Positions 24,754 to 33,358 of a stretch of DNA of 34,166 nucleotides are shown here, one piece after another. Origin of the DNA: an uncultured Bacillota bacterium (lineage in GTDB: Bacteria; Bacillota_I; Bacilli_A; RFN20; CAG-288); contig CASDOO010000003.1 in the NCBI GenBank assembly GCA_949282275.1, forward strand, positions 1 to 34,166, read 5' to 3'. Made by a program: the position numbers and the translations under genes. The notes beneath the pieces were generated by a model. That model was given only the letters and a program-made list of their open reading frames with translations, searched no databases and was not told where the DNA came from. Each line of letters opens with the position of its first letter. Within the stretch, counting starts at the first letter, position 1.

Positions 24754-24780
24754 TGTTAATAATTGCAAAGAACCTGTAAA
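24754..24780 (-). promoter_or_regulatory. PhoP-box-like repeats upstream of pstS
   Basis: On the minus strand TTTACA, TTTGCA and TTAACA occur at starts 24780, 24769 and 24759 (11 and 10 bases apart), like the TTHACA repeats bound by Gram-positive PhoP. The middle repeat could be a -35 with GATATA 17 bases downstream as -10. This places the PhoB/PhoP regulator of this cluster upstream of its own operon. Confidence 0.45.
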
Positions 24781-24827
24781 GACGATTTGTTTCCTTCCTC
24801 TTGCCGAGAATAGGATAGAATAATGCC

Positions 24828-25475
24828 ATGACCAATAAATACGATGAACAGACGCAGGACGCCATCGGGCTTGCCATCAAGGATGCCTTTGGCCTTGGCG
24901 CCATCGCCGGAAAGACGACATATCTGGACGCCTCCTCAAACGAACTATGCTTTTTGGACGTCATTCCGGGACTTGGCGAATCCGAAAGGACACTCGTCGA
25001 GAAGGACTACGCCCTTCTTTTTCCTTATAAGAAAGAAAGAAGAATGACGTTCGATCTTGTCGGCAATCTCGCAAGCAACATCTTCCTTATCGACATTTTC
25101 GATCCCGAAAGGACTCCGCTTCCTCTCTCTCCCCTCCCCGTCCTCCAGTTCGAGGAACGCATCCGTGAGGAAATGAAGGCGGAAAATCTTTCCGAGGACT
25201 TCTTCGCGCGGATAAGCGCCCACTTCCATAGCCTTGTCGAAAAGCTCATGTTCCTCGCCTTCCTGAAAGGGGAAAGGGGCCTCAAGGACAAGAACGTCCG
25301 CTTCTACCTCCCCCAATGTTTCCTCGTCCGCAAGGAAGGAACCATCGAGGAAAGACGGCTTTTCTCCACGATCAACTATATCGAAAGAAAGGTCCTGTCC
25401 GAGTTCGTCGAAAAAATCGGCACGATTGCCAAAGGAGAGGAACGGGAGCTAAACCCCGTCTATGTCGAGCTATGA
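24828..25475 (+). CDS. Uncharacterised 215-residue protein
   Basis: No family recognised. It is a soluble, mixed alpha/beta protein without signal peptide or membrane segment; it has a glycine/alanine-rich start (DAIGLAIKDAFGLGAIAGKTTY), a central FEERIREEMKAENLSEDFF helix and an ERKVLSEFVEKIG helix near the end. The ATG at 24828 has only a weak GGATAG site and a TAGAAT-like -10 just upstream. It is divergent from pstS and its stop overlaps the start of the next membrane-protein gene (ATGA), so the two are coupled and probably act together. It shares the intergenic region carrying the PhoP-box-like repeats. Confidence 0.65.
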   Translation: MTNKYDEQTQDAIGLAIKDAFGLGAIAGKTTYLDASSNELCFLDVIPGLGESERTLVEKDYALLFPYKKERRMTFDLVGNLASNIFLIDIFDPERTPLPLSPLPVLQFEERIREEMKAENLSEDFFARISAHFHSLVEKLMFLAFLKGERGLKDKNVRFYLPQCFLVRKEGTIEERRLFSTINYIERKVLSEFVEKIGTIAKGEERELNPVYVEL

Positions 25476-26014
25476 ACATGAAAGAAAAACTAAGAACCGG
25501 TCTTGAGAGAATCAACGCCCGAAACCGAATCCACTTCTTCATCCCCATCCTTTCACTCGTCATTTTCCTTCTTTTCTATTTGGTCCCATTCCTTAGCACG
25601 AACATCAATGGCGATATTTCCTATATCAATGGCTATCAGGCCTTTTCGCTCTTCCAGGATTCGCAAAGCATCATCCATTACGCTTCTGGCCTTCTTATTG
25701 TCTCCCTCATCCTTTCCTGTTGCCTTGCCATTCCTTCCTTGATTGGACTCCTGGGCGAGGAAAGGCACACGTCAAAGGCCGCCATCTCGACCATTGCCAT
25801 CTATCTCGTGAAGCTTCTTGTCGAAGTCGCCGTGACGATTCTCTTCGGACAGACGCAAACAAACATCGTTCCTTCCTTCGGTTCCTATCTCATTCCCTCA
25901 CTGACCCTTGTCCTCGGCTTTGTCTTTGCCCTTGTCTATATCAACTTCCGCGACAAAGAAGGAAAGATATTCCATAAGAAAGACAGCGAAGAAACTTCCG
26001 AAAAGCAATCTTAG
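25472..26014 (+). CDS. Uncharacterised four-helix membrane protein
   Basis: A 180-residue protein with four predicted membrane helices (about 22-42, 68-92, 106-124 and 137-157) and a charged C-terminal tail rich in Lys, Glu and Ser. No family recognised. The first helix is followed by an outer loop containing NINGDISYINGYQAFSLF, a pattern seen in several Firmicute membrane proteins of unknown function. The ATG at 25472 overlaps the previous stop. Its TAG stop overlaps the TAA of the convergent glucosidase gene by two bases, with no terminator between. Confidence 0.6.
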   Translation: MNMKEKLRTGLERINARNRIHFFIPILSLVIFLLFYLVPFLSTNINGDISYINGYQAFSLFQDSQSIIHYASGLLIVSLILSCCLAIPSLIGLLGEERHTSKAAISTIAIYLVKLLVEVAVTILFGQTQTNIVPSFGSYLIPSLTLVLGFVFALVYINFRDKEGKIFHKKDSEETSEKQS

Positions 26015-27645
26015 TTTACTTTATAAATCCGGCACTCGTATGGATGAAGGGAATCGTCCTTTTCGCTTTGCCAGTAATTCGAAATCAGGATTCTTCTCGT
26101 TTCATTTTCCAGCACGACTTTGGGAATGTCCTTTTCCTTTTCCGAAAGATTGAAGACGCAGAGTCTCTTCTTGTCCTCACTCACTCTTAGGAAAAGAAGG
26201 ACCTCAGGATCGCTTTCCAGAAATTGGATATCACCCAAGGAAAGAGCATCGTCGCTCTGACGAAGTCTCAGGCATTCGCGGAAATAGTTCAGGACCGACG
26301 TCTCGTCCTTTTCCTGGATGTCCACATTGATTCGATCGGAAAGCTCGTTGAATTTTTGCCATGGCTGAACGTTCGGCTTCGTAAAGCCATGACCTTCCCG
26401 GCTTGCAAAGGCCATCGGGGCACGAGCATCGTCCCTTCCATATTTCCGGCTAAGATAGTCCCGCAACGGCTTAGGGACGTGATAGCCTTTCAGAAAGGCA
26501 TCGAGGAACTTCCGGACGACATCATGGCTTTCCTTCAACGACAAGGAGCGATAGTCCTTCGAGCCGATTTCCTCGCCTTGGAAGAAGAAAGGAACGCCCT
26601 TGAGGGCACAAAGAAGGGTGATGAGCATTTTCGCCCCCTCTTTTTCGAAGGCCCCTTCCTGAACATACTTTCCGACGGAGCGATGCTGGTCGTGGTTTTC
26701 GAAGTAGTTCCCGTTGCAGGAAAGGCCTTGCCAGGAAACAAGTATTCGTTTGAGATCCTTCGGCCGCATTCTCTTGCGGAAAAGGCCGGGATCGGTAATC
26801 TCGAACCCGAAGAGCGTATCCAGTTCCTCATCCAGAAAGGCGGATGCCTGATCCCTCTCCACGCCATAGCATTCCCCAATAAGGACGCCGTGTCTTGGCT
26901 CGATGACTTCCTTTCGGAGCCGCTTGAGAATTCTGTGGCAGCCTGGCGTCGCGATGTAGTGCTCATGCCCCGTCGGCTTTGTCAGTGACCCTTTCTTCCC
27001 ATCTTCGAAGCTCTCCTTGCAAATCTCGGATATGACATCGCACCGAAAACCATAGACGCCCTTGTCCATCCAGTATTCCACGACTTTCCGGACCGCCTGA
27101 TAAACCGATTCGTTCTCCCAGTTGAGGTCCGGCTGATGTTCCGAATAGAGGTGAAGGTAATACATTCCCTTTTCGTTGGGGACTTCCTTCCAGGCAGAAC
27201 CGAAGAACGTGCTCGTCCAATTGTTGGGCGGATTCCTCCCGTCCTTGCCCTTTCCGGGACGGAAGATATAGTAATCCCGATAGGGGGAATTCGGATCTTC
27301 AAGGGCCTTTCGGAACCATGGATGGCGATCGGAAGTATGGTTGACGACAAGATCCATGATGACTCGCATGCCACGCTTTCGCGTCTCTTCCATCAATCTT
27401 TCGAAATCCGCCATCGTTCCAAAAGCGGGATTGATATTGAAGTAGTCCGCAATATCGTATCCCATGTCCCACATCGGGGAGGGATAGATCGGCGAAAGCC
27501 AAAGCGTCCTTATGCCAAGGCTTGCCAGGTAATCCAATTTTCCGATGATTCCGGCAAGATCGCCTTTTCCATCGCCATCGCTATCGCAAAAGGAGATAGG
27601 ATAGATTTGATAGACGCCATAGCGACAAAGAAATTCTCGTTCCAT
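26011..27645 (-). CDS. GH13 alpha-glucosidase (oligo-1,6-glucosidase-like)
   Basis: A 544-residue cytoplasmic GH13 enzyme without signal peptide. Conserved regions: the Ca-site-like DSDGDGKGDLAGI (21-33), DLVVNHTSD (98-106), nucleophile Asp203 in GFRCDVIS, acid/base Glu258 in IGECYG, and Asp319 in ENHDQHR. Sequence order and length fit the oligo-1,6-glucosidase/dextran glucosidase/trehalose-6-phosphate hydrolase group; the substrate cannot be fixed. Oddities are Cys at 202 (often Met or Val) and GECYG in place of GEMxx. No ribosome binding site is seen and a TTAAAAT box ends six bases from the ATG, so the mRNA may be leaderless. Confidence 0.88.
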   Translation of the reverse strand: MEREFLCRYGVYQIYPISFCDSDGDGKGDLAGIIGKLDYLASLGIRTLWLSPIYPSPMWDMGYDIADYFNINPAFGTMADFERLMEETRKRGMRVIMDLVVNHTSDRHPWFRKALEDPNSPYRDYYIFRPGKGKDGRNPPNNWTSTFFGSAWKEVPNEKGMYYLHLYSEHQPDLNWENESVYQAVRKVVEYWMDKGVYGFRCDVISEICKESFEDGKKGSLTKPTGHEHYIATPGCHRILKRLRKEVIEPRHGVLIGECYGVERDQASAFLDEELDTLFGFEITDPGLFRKRMRPKDLKRILVSWQGLSCNGNYFENHDQHRSVGKYVQEGAFEKEGAKMLITLLCALKGVPFFFQGEEIGSKDYRSLSLKESHDVVRKFLDAFLKGYHVPKPLRDYLSRKYGRDDARAPMAFASREGHGFTKPNVQPWQKFNELSDRINVDIQEKDETSVLNYFRECLRLRQSDDALSLGDIQFLESDPEVLLFLRVSEDKKRLCVFNLSEKEKDIPKVVLENETRRILISNYWQSEKDDSLHPYECRIYKVN

Positions 27646-27700
27646 ATTCTTATTTTAACCCGAAACAAAGAATTTTCCCATGATAGATAAGACCATTCTT

Positions 27701-27742
27701 CCGAAAAGAAAAAGGGACATGTCAAAAATAAAGACACGTCCC
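27701..27742 (-). terminator. Terminator of degV
   Basis: On the minus strand GGGACGTGTC pairs with GACATGTCCC (one G-U) around a nine-base loop and is followed by TTTTTCTTTT. It lies 22 bases after the degV stop. Confidence 0.85.
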
Positions 27743-27763
27743 ATTTATCATTTAAGATTGCTT

Positions 27764-28597
27764 CTAGAAAGAAACGATAAGACCGCCAGTCATGGCATAG
27801 AAGGAACAGAGGGCTTGATTATCCCGAACGATGACGTCGTCGAATTGATAGTTCTTTCGGATTTCGTCCTGAAGATAATCGGCGCTCTTTTTGGCATCCG
27901 TGTGCGTGATGATACATGTTTTTCCTTTTTGGTTCGGGCAGAGAAGGCCAATGTTGACGATCATCCGCTTGAGAACGCCCTGAATCGTACGGACTTTCTC
28001 GCGAATCTTGATTTCGCCATTCTCACCGCAGCATAGCGGCTTGATCTTGAACTTCTCGGCGATGAAGCCGACGACCTTGCTGACACGTCCCATCTTTATG
28101 AGATTGTCAAACTTGTCAAGGACAAAAAGAAGATTGACGCTCTTTCGATATTCTGTCAGCCTTGCGCAAATCCCTTCAAAGGAAAAGTTCTGATGGATAA
28201 GGCGTCTTGCCTCCTGAGCCATCAATTCCATTGCGCCAGCGGTCAGAAGCGAGTCGAGCACGAAAACATTCTCCGGTTTCTCGTGGCTGGTCTTCGCCAG
28301 GTAGGCGGAATTGTAGGAGCCGGAAAGCTTCGAGGAAATCGTTATGACGATGTAATAGTCCGCTCCCGTCATGGCGGCAAGATACTCGCTCGGGGAAGGA
28401 CAGGAAGACGTGGCCTTGAGATCCGTGTTGCAGATCTTGTCCATCATGTCCTTGATGTCGGCAGTCCCGTCGTCGCGATATTCCTTGTCCCCGATGAATA
28501 TGGAAAGGGGAACGTTGGCAAAGGCGATGTTTTCCTCTTCGGGAAACATTCCGGGAAGAAGATTGGCAGAGCTGTCGCAGATGATCTTATATTTCAT
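27764..28597 (-). CDS. DegV family fatty-acid-binding protein
   Basis: A 277-residue DegV protein. Family marks are the N-terminal DSSANL (residues 8-13), the TSSCPSPSEY loop (normally TSQPS), ISSKLSGSYNSA, and the DSLLTAGAMELM segment. In Gram-positive bacteria DegV-fold proteins (FakB) hold a fatty acid for phosphorylation by FakA kinase; no fakA is in the window, so that role is inferred. I chose ATG 28597; a nearer-to-promoter ATG at 28630 lies two bases beyond the expected transcript start and would add eleven non-conserved residues. Confidence 0.88.
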   Translation of the reverse strand: MKYKIICDSSANLLPGMFPEEENIAFANVPLSIFIGDKEYRDDGTADIKDMMDKICNTDLKATSSCPSPSEYLAAMTGADYYIVITISSKLSGSYNSAYLAKTSHEKPENVFVLDSLLTAGAMELMAQEARRLIHQNFSFEGICARLTEYRKSVNLLFVLDKFDNLIKMGRVSKVVGFIAEKFKIKPLCCGENGEIKIREKVRTIQGVLKRMIVNIGLLCPNQKGKTCIITHTDAKKSADYLQDEIRKNYQFDDVIVRDNQALCSFYAMTGGLIVSF

Positions 28598-28638
28598 TTG
28601 TTTGGTGTCCTGGGTCTGGGCAACGCCCATATAGGGAT

Positions 28639-28669
28639 ATTATACGTGTTTTTGGGTTTATTTTATCAA
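28639..28669 (-). promoter_or_regulatory. degV promoter
   Basis: Minus-strand TTGATA (28669-28664) and perfect TATAAT (28644-28639) with a 19-base spacer. Transcription would start near 28632, giving a leader of about 35 bases to ATG 28597. Confidence 0.55.
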
Positions 28670-28714
28670 GTCTTGACTCTTTAGGACGAAACGGGCCTTT
28701 TTGATCAAGTGACT

Positions 28715-28742
28715 TTGACCGATTTTTGGTTTGGAATATATA
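28715..28742 (+). promoter_or_regulatory. secA promoter
   Basis: TTGACC (28715-28720) and TATATA (28737-28742) with a 16-base spacer, about 90 bases ahead of the secA start. Confidence 0.55.
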
Positions 28743-28839
28743 GTTCTTTGATATATATTAATAAAGTTGTTTGAAAGCTATTCAATGACGCAGGGAAACC
28801 TTGCACGAAATTGTCTGTCCCTACCGAAAGGAGATCGCC

Positions 28840-31335
28840 ATGAGTTTTCTCGACAAGCTATTCCGTATCGATGCCCGCGCCTTCAAGAAAATCGAAAAGA
28901 AGGCAAAGAGAGTTTTTGAGTTCGAAGATCGCTTCAGCAAGATGAGCGATGAGGAGCTCAAGGGCATGACCCCAATCCTCAAAAAGAGACTCCAGGACGG
29001 AGAAACGGTCGATGACATCCTTCCCGAGGCCTTTGCTACCGCAAGGGAAGCGGCAAAGAGAGTCCTCCACCAATTCCCCTACCCTGTCCAGGTCTTCGGT
29101 GCCACCGTCCTCAACGAGGGCGATGTGGCCGAGATGAAGACGGGCGAAGGTAAGACCCTTACCGCTACCATGGCCGTCTATCTCAACGCCTTGGAAGGCA
29201 AGGGCGTCCATGTCGTCACCGTCAACGAATACCTCGCCAGCAGAGACGCGGAATGGATGGGCAACGTCTATCGTTTCCTCGGTTTGACCGTCGGCGTCAA
29301 CCTCCGCGAGAAGAGCACCAAGGAGAAGCAGGAAGCCTTCAAGTGCGACATCACCTATTCCACAAACTCCGAGCTTGGCTTCGACTACCTCAGAGACAAC
29401 ATGGCGAAGACCGTCCAGAACCGTGTCCTCAGGGGACTCCACTATGCCATCATCGACGAAGCCGACTCCATCCTCATCGACGAATCCCGTACGCCGCTTA
29501 TCATCTCCGGCGGTTCCGGCATCACGGCATCTTCCTATGTCACGGCAGACAGAGCCGTCAAGGGACTCCGCAAGGACAGGGACTACACGATCGATATCGA
29601 GAAGAAGACATGCTCCCTTACCGACCATGGCGTCGAGCTTGTCCAGAAGGCCTTCTCTATCGACAACCTCTTCGATGCCCAGTGGGCGGATCTCACCCAT
29701 CGCGTCCAGCAGGCCCTCAAGGCAAACTACATCATGAAGCGCGACACCGAGTACATGGTCCATGATGACGAAATCCTTCTGATCGATGGCTTCACCGGCC
29801 GTGTCATGAAGGGAAGGGAATATTCCGATGGTCTCCAGCAAGCCATCCAAGCCAAGGAGCACGTCACCATCAAGCCCGAGACCGTCACGCTCGCGACCAT
29901 CACCTATCAGAACTTCTTCCGTCTCTACGACAAGCTCGCCGGCATGACTGGTACGGCGAAGACCGAAGAGGAAGAGTTCCGCAAGGTCTACAACATGCGT
30001 GTCGTCTCCATCCCGACCAACCGCCCCATCCAAAGAGTCGATGATGTCGATTCCATCTTCGGAAACGCCAAGGCCAAGTACAACGCCATCATCGAGGAAG
30101 TCAAGGAGCGCCATGCCAAGGGACAGCCTATCCTGATTGGCACGCCTTCCGTCGAGAAATCCGAAATCGTCGACAAGATGCTCACCGACATCGGCATCGA
30201 GCATGAGGTCCTCAACGCCAAGAACAATGCCAGGGAAGCCCTGATCATCGCCCAGGCCGGACAGAGGAATGCCGTTACCATCGCCACCAACATGGCCGGT
30301 AGAGGTACGGATATCAAGCTCGGCGAAGGCGTCAAGGAGCTTGGCGGCCTTGCCGTCCTTGCCACGGAAAGGAACGAATCCCGTCGTATCGACAACCAGC
30401 TCAAGGGACGTTCCGGCCGTCAAGGCGATCCCGGCTATTCCAAGTTCTATGTCTCCATGGAAGACGAGATCTTCGTCCGTTTCGCCCCGACGTCCTACAA
30501 GAGCCTCTATGAGAAGCTCGGCGACGATTCCTTCCAGTCCCGCATGATGTCCAACGCCATCACCCAGGCCCAGAAGCGTGTCGAAGGCCAGAACTTCGAT
30601 ACCCGTAAGCAGCTTCTCAACTACGATGACGTCCTCTCCAGGCAAAGAAAGATCATGTATGCCAGAAGAGACCAGATTCTCTATTCCAAGTCCGTCTCGG
30701 AGACGATCCCTTCCTACTTCGACCTGATCGCCAAGCATATCTCCGACAATTCCTTCTTCCTCAAGGACCAGGAAAAGCTCATCGACGGTGCCAAGCTTGC
30801 CGCAAACACAAGCAAGCTTCTCTCCATCGATCCCGCCCTCGTTCCTGCCAAGGCCTTCGACCAGATGGCCTATGCCGACTGCCTTGATGTCCTCTCCGCC
30901 CAACTCCAGAAGATCTATGCCGAGCATAGCAAGGACTGGAACGAGGACATGCGCAACTTCGCCGAAAAGACCGTCACCCTGGATTGCATCGACAGGCGCT
31001 GGACCAAGCACATCGACCAGATGTCCAAGCTCCGCGATGCCATCTGGCTGAGATCCTATGCCCAGACCGATCCTCTCCAAGCCTACACCAACGAAGGCTT
31101 CGACATGTTCGAGAAGATGAACGAGAACATCGCCACCGATGTCGTCCGTACCCTTCTCCACGTCACCTTCCGCAAGAACACGCAGGCCCAGCAGCCTGTC
31201 TCTGCCCCCATCGGTGCCATCAAGCCTCAGGCCGCCACGCCGACGCCGGTCAAGTACGATCCTGCCGCCAATGCCAATATCACTCCCGATGACGACGGCA
31301 TCGACAGAAGCAACCCGACCGCCAAGATTCACTAA
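28840..31335 (+). CDS. secA: Preprotein translocase ATPase SecA
   Basis: An 831-residue SecA motor that pushes secretory proteins through SecYEG. Walker A GEGKT is at 102-106 (MKTGEGKTLTATM), the DEAD-type motif reads IIDEADSILIDESRTPLIISG, and NMAGRGTDIKLG and GRSGRQGDPG mark the second nucleotide-binding fold; the pre-protein cross-linking, helical scaffold (RRWTKHIDQM) and wing regions are all there. Compared with Bacillus SecA, the C-terminal zinc-binding CxC...CH tail is missing; it ends in a Pro/Ala/Gln-rich linker. ATG 28840 has AAAGGAG nine bases upstream, so the earlier TTG is not used. It stands alone between its own promoter and terminator. Confidence 0.97.
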   Translation: MSFLDKLFRIDARAFKKIEKKAKRVFEFEDRFSKMSDEELKGMTPILKKRLQDGETVDDILPEAFATAREAAKRVLHQFPYPVQVFGATVLNEGDVAEMKTGEGKTLTATMAVYLNALEGKGVHVVTVNEYLASRDAEWMGNVYRFLGLTVGVNLREKSTKEKQEAFKCDITYSTNSELGFDYLRDNMAKTVQNRVLRGLHYAIIDEADSILIDESRTPLIISGGSGITASSYVTADRAVKGLRKDRDYTIDIEKKTCSLTDHGVELVQKAFSIDNLFDAQWADLTHRVQQALKANYIMKRDTEYMVHDDEILLIDGFTGRVMKGREYSDGLQQAIQAKEHVTIKPETVTLATITYQNFFRLYDKLAGMTGTAKTEEEEFRKVYNMRVVSIPTNRPIQRVDDVDSIFGNAKAKYNAIIEEVKERHAKGQPILIGTPSVEKSEIVDKMLTDIGIEHEVLNAKNNAREALIIAQAGQRNAVTIATNMAGRGTDIKLGEGVKELGGLAVLATERNESRRIDNQLKGRSGRQGDPGYSKFYVSMEDEIFVRFAPTSYKSLYEKLGDDSFQSRMMSNAITQAQKRVEGQNFDTRKQLLNYDDVLSRQRKIMYARRDQILYSKSVSETIPSYFDLIAKHISDNSFFLKDQEKLIDGAKLAANTSKLLSIDPALVPAKAFDQMAYADCLDVLSAQLQKIYAEHSKDWNEDMRNFAEKTVTLDCIDRRWTKHIDQMSKLRDAIWLRSYAQTDPLQAYTNEGFDMFEKMNENIATDVVRTLLHVTFRKNTQAQQPVSAPIGAIKPQAATPTPVKYDPAANANITPDDDGIDRSNPTAKIH

Positions 31336-31342
31336 GCAGAAC

Positions 31343-31373
31343 ATGCCATCCGGAAAATTGGATGGCATTTTTT
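31343..31373 (+). terminator. secA terminator
   Basis: A perfect 9-bp stem ATGCCATCC/GGATGGCAT with an eight-base loop followed by six Ts, seven bases after the secA stop. From here to 31654 the DNA is AT-rich and I see no gene in it. Confidence 0.92.
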
Positions 31374-31654
31374 GTAATATTGCTGAAGTTTTTGTCTTTT
31401 ATCCTAACAACTACATTAAAGTCAAAAAGATGAAGAATACGTGTATGACCTTTTTATAATCGCTTCGCATCCAAAATCGCAAAACCAACCCGCCTTATTT
31501 GATCAAGCAGACATTCAAAGTAAATCGTAAGATGAAACCATTTTATATCTAGCTATAAGGGTGTCCTTTTTAGAAACAAATTCTTGCTCTTACCTACCAT
31601 TCTAAACAAAGCAGATTTTTAGACACTTGTTATTCTTGCTAGAGTATTTTGATA

Positions 31655-32659
31655 CTATTCTGCCTTGAACGGAACGACGTGGCGGACGGCTTCGGCAGGA
31701 AAAATTTCCTTGTCGTCATTGTCGATATCGATAAGATGATACCTGTCGTTTCCCATTCCGAGTTCCTTCATGTAGCTCAGCTGTCTTAATCCATGTCGGC
31801 TTTCGATCCTCTCCACCAGGTCATGATGGTCTTCTTCCTTCATCGCATAGACAAGGTCGATGCAGGCTTGGTAGATGGCAAGGATATCCAAGGAGGCAAG
31901 GATGCCAACGTTGGGCGTGACGACAGGAGCCGCTGCCGTTCCTTCGCAATCGCAGGAAACGGACATGTTGCGCATGACGTTGACATAGCTGATATGGCCT
32001 TCGAAATGATCGATGACGGACTTGGTCGATTCCGTCATCCTCTCCATGAACTCTTCCTTTCGGATGTCCCACATGTCGCTGGATCCCGGCGTAGTATGGA
32101 TCATCGCCTTGCCGATACGGCCATCGGCGCAACCGATTCCGATGTTCTTGTTGGATCCCCCGAAGCCGCCTTGCGTATGCCCCTTGAAATGCGTCAAGAC
32201 GAAAAGGGAATCATAGTTCAGGAGGTTCTTGCCGACGGACATTTCATCGAACCACTTGCCACCCTTGATGGGAAGCATAGCCGTTCCTTCCTCATCGAGA
32301 ATATCGACAGGACAAAATGTCCAGCCGTTGATTTCCAGAGTCTTCCGATGCTGCTCCGTCGTATAGCGATCGCCTTCGTAGTAGGTGTTCGTTTCCACAA
32401 TCGTGGCATCCGGAAGTTCCTTCTCGATCAGATTCTTGACCCAAGGACGGGGAATGATGTTTGGTCCATGCGGTTCACCCGTGTGGAGCTTGATAGCGAT
32501 CTTTCCCGAAAGAGGCGCCTTGACGCGTTCGAAGATCTTCCTCAGGCCTTCTTCGGAAAGGTCCCTTGTGAAAAAGACGATGGATTCCGCTCCCGTCCTT
32601 TCGGAATAGGGGATGTAGTGCTCGCCGCCATTGCCGGCGATCGTCTTATCGTTTGTCAT
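31655..32659 (-). CDS. DUF362 domain protein
   Basis: A 334-residue cytoplasmic protein of the DUF362 type. Typical parts are AIKLHTGEPHGPNIIPRPWVKNLIE near the N-terminus, LTHFKGHTQGGFGGSNKNIGIGCADGRIGK in the middle (the conserved glycine-rich segment), and NVMRNMSVSCDC...PNVGILASLDILAIYQACIDLVY. DUF362 proteins are often joined to ferredoxin domains; none is fused here and only a CDC pair is visible, so redox chemistry is not shown. GAGGAAAACC precedes the ATG. It is probably expressed alone or with the acetyltransferase gene upstream. Confidence 0.85.
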   Translation of the reverse strand: MTNDKTIAGNGGEHYIPYSERTGAESIVFFTRDLSEEGLRKIFERVKAPLSGKIAIKLHTGEPHGPNIIPRPWVKNLIEKELPDATIVETNTYYEGDRYTTEQHRKTLEINGWTFCPVDILDEEGTAMLPIKGGKWFDEMSVGKNLLNYDSLFVLTHFKGHTQGGFGGSNKNIGIGCADGRIGKAMIHTTPGSSDMWDIRKEEFMERMTESTKSVIDHFEGHISYVNVMRNMSVSCDCEGTAAAPVVTPNVGILASLDILAIYQACIDLVYAMKEEDHHDLVERIESRHGLRQLSYMKELGMGNDRYHLIDIDNDDKEIFPAEAVRHVVPFKAE

Positions 32660-32721
32660 GGTTTTCCTCCTTCGGCAAAGCCGTTTGTCTACCTTTGTTT
32701 TAATTTCTTTCTAACACAATG

Positions 32722-33207
32722 TCAATATTCTTCAGCAAGCTTTTCGATCTTGTCGCGCGTCAGACGATAGTTCGTCCATTCTTCCATCGGCCTGGCGCCA
32801 AGGGAACAATAGAATCGAATGCTGTTTTCGTTCCAGTCGAGGCAAGTCCATTCCATGCGTCCATAGCCTCTCTCGGATGCGATGCGGGCAAGTTCATGGA
32901 ACGTCCTTTTCCCATACCCGCAGTGCCGGTATTCCGGCAGGATGAAGATATCCTCAAGATAGAGCCCTCCACGGCACATGAAAGTCGAGAAGTTCTGGAA
33001 GAAAAGGGCGAATCCGATTTCCTTGCCGTCGACCATCAGGAAAAGGACTTCGCAGGCCTTCCTATCGAAAACCCATTCCTCGAGAGTCTTCTCGTCTCCC
33101 TTGACCTCATCCTCGAGTTTCTCGTATTCGGCCATCCTTTTGATAAAGGAAAATATCGTTGCCGTATCCTTTCTTTCGGCAAGACGGAAAGTCAATTCCT
33201 GTTCCAT
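32722..33207 (-). CDS. GNAT acetyltransferase, diamine/thialysine N-acetyltransferase-like
   Basis: A 161-residue GNAT enzyme. The acetyl-CoA binding stretch LEDIFILPEYRHCGYGKRTF (about 84-103) has the R-x-x-G-x-G/A form (RHCGYG), followed by ARIASERGYGRMEWTCLDWNENSIRFYCSLGARPMEEW, which closely recalls spermidine/spermine N1-acetyltransferase and its thialysine-acetylating relatives (Trp-Asn and FY...GA). Substrate is inferred to be a polyamine or small amine. GGAGG is nine bases from the ATG. It is divergent from prfB and 62 bases upstream of the DUF362 gene on the same strand. Confidence 0.85.
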   Translation of the reverse strand: MEQELTFRLAERKDTATIFSFIKRMAEYEKLEDEVKGDEKTLEEWVFDRKACEVLFLMVDGKEIGFALFFQNFSTFMCRGGLYLEDIFILPEYRHCGYGKRTFHELARIASERGYGRMEWTCLDWNENSIRFYCSLGARPMEEWTNYRLTRDKIEKLAEEY

Positions 33208-33358
33208 GTTCGAAACCTCCGGAAAGACTATAGCATTTCAGGCATAATTCCGTTTCATGGGAATCCATGCTTTGGGATACAAAATAGCGCAAAATCTATT
33301 TTTTCCTCTTCGATTTGATAAAATGGAGACTGCCAAAAAAAGAAAGGAGAGCCGAACA

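Noticed and set aside
24688-24768. Longer start for PstS
   Set aside because: The upstream extension lacks a ribosome binding site and would bury the lipoprotein signal; ATG 24687 gives a clean signal peptide.
28858-31368. An 836-codon open frame antisense to secA
   Set aside because: A shadow of the highly biased secA codons; the antisense product is a low-complexity Gly/Asp/Val/Leu string without motifs.
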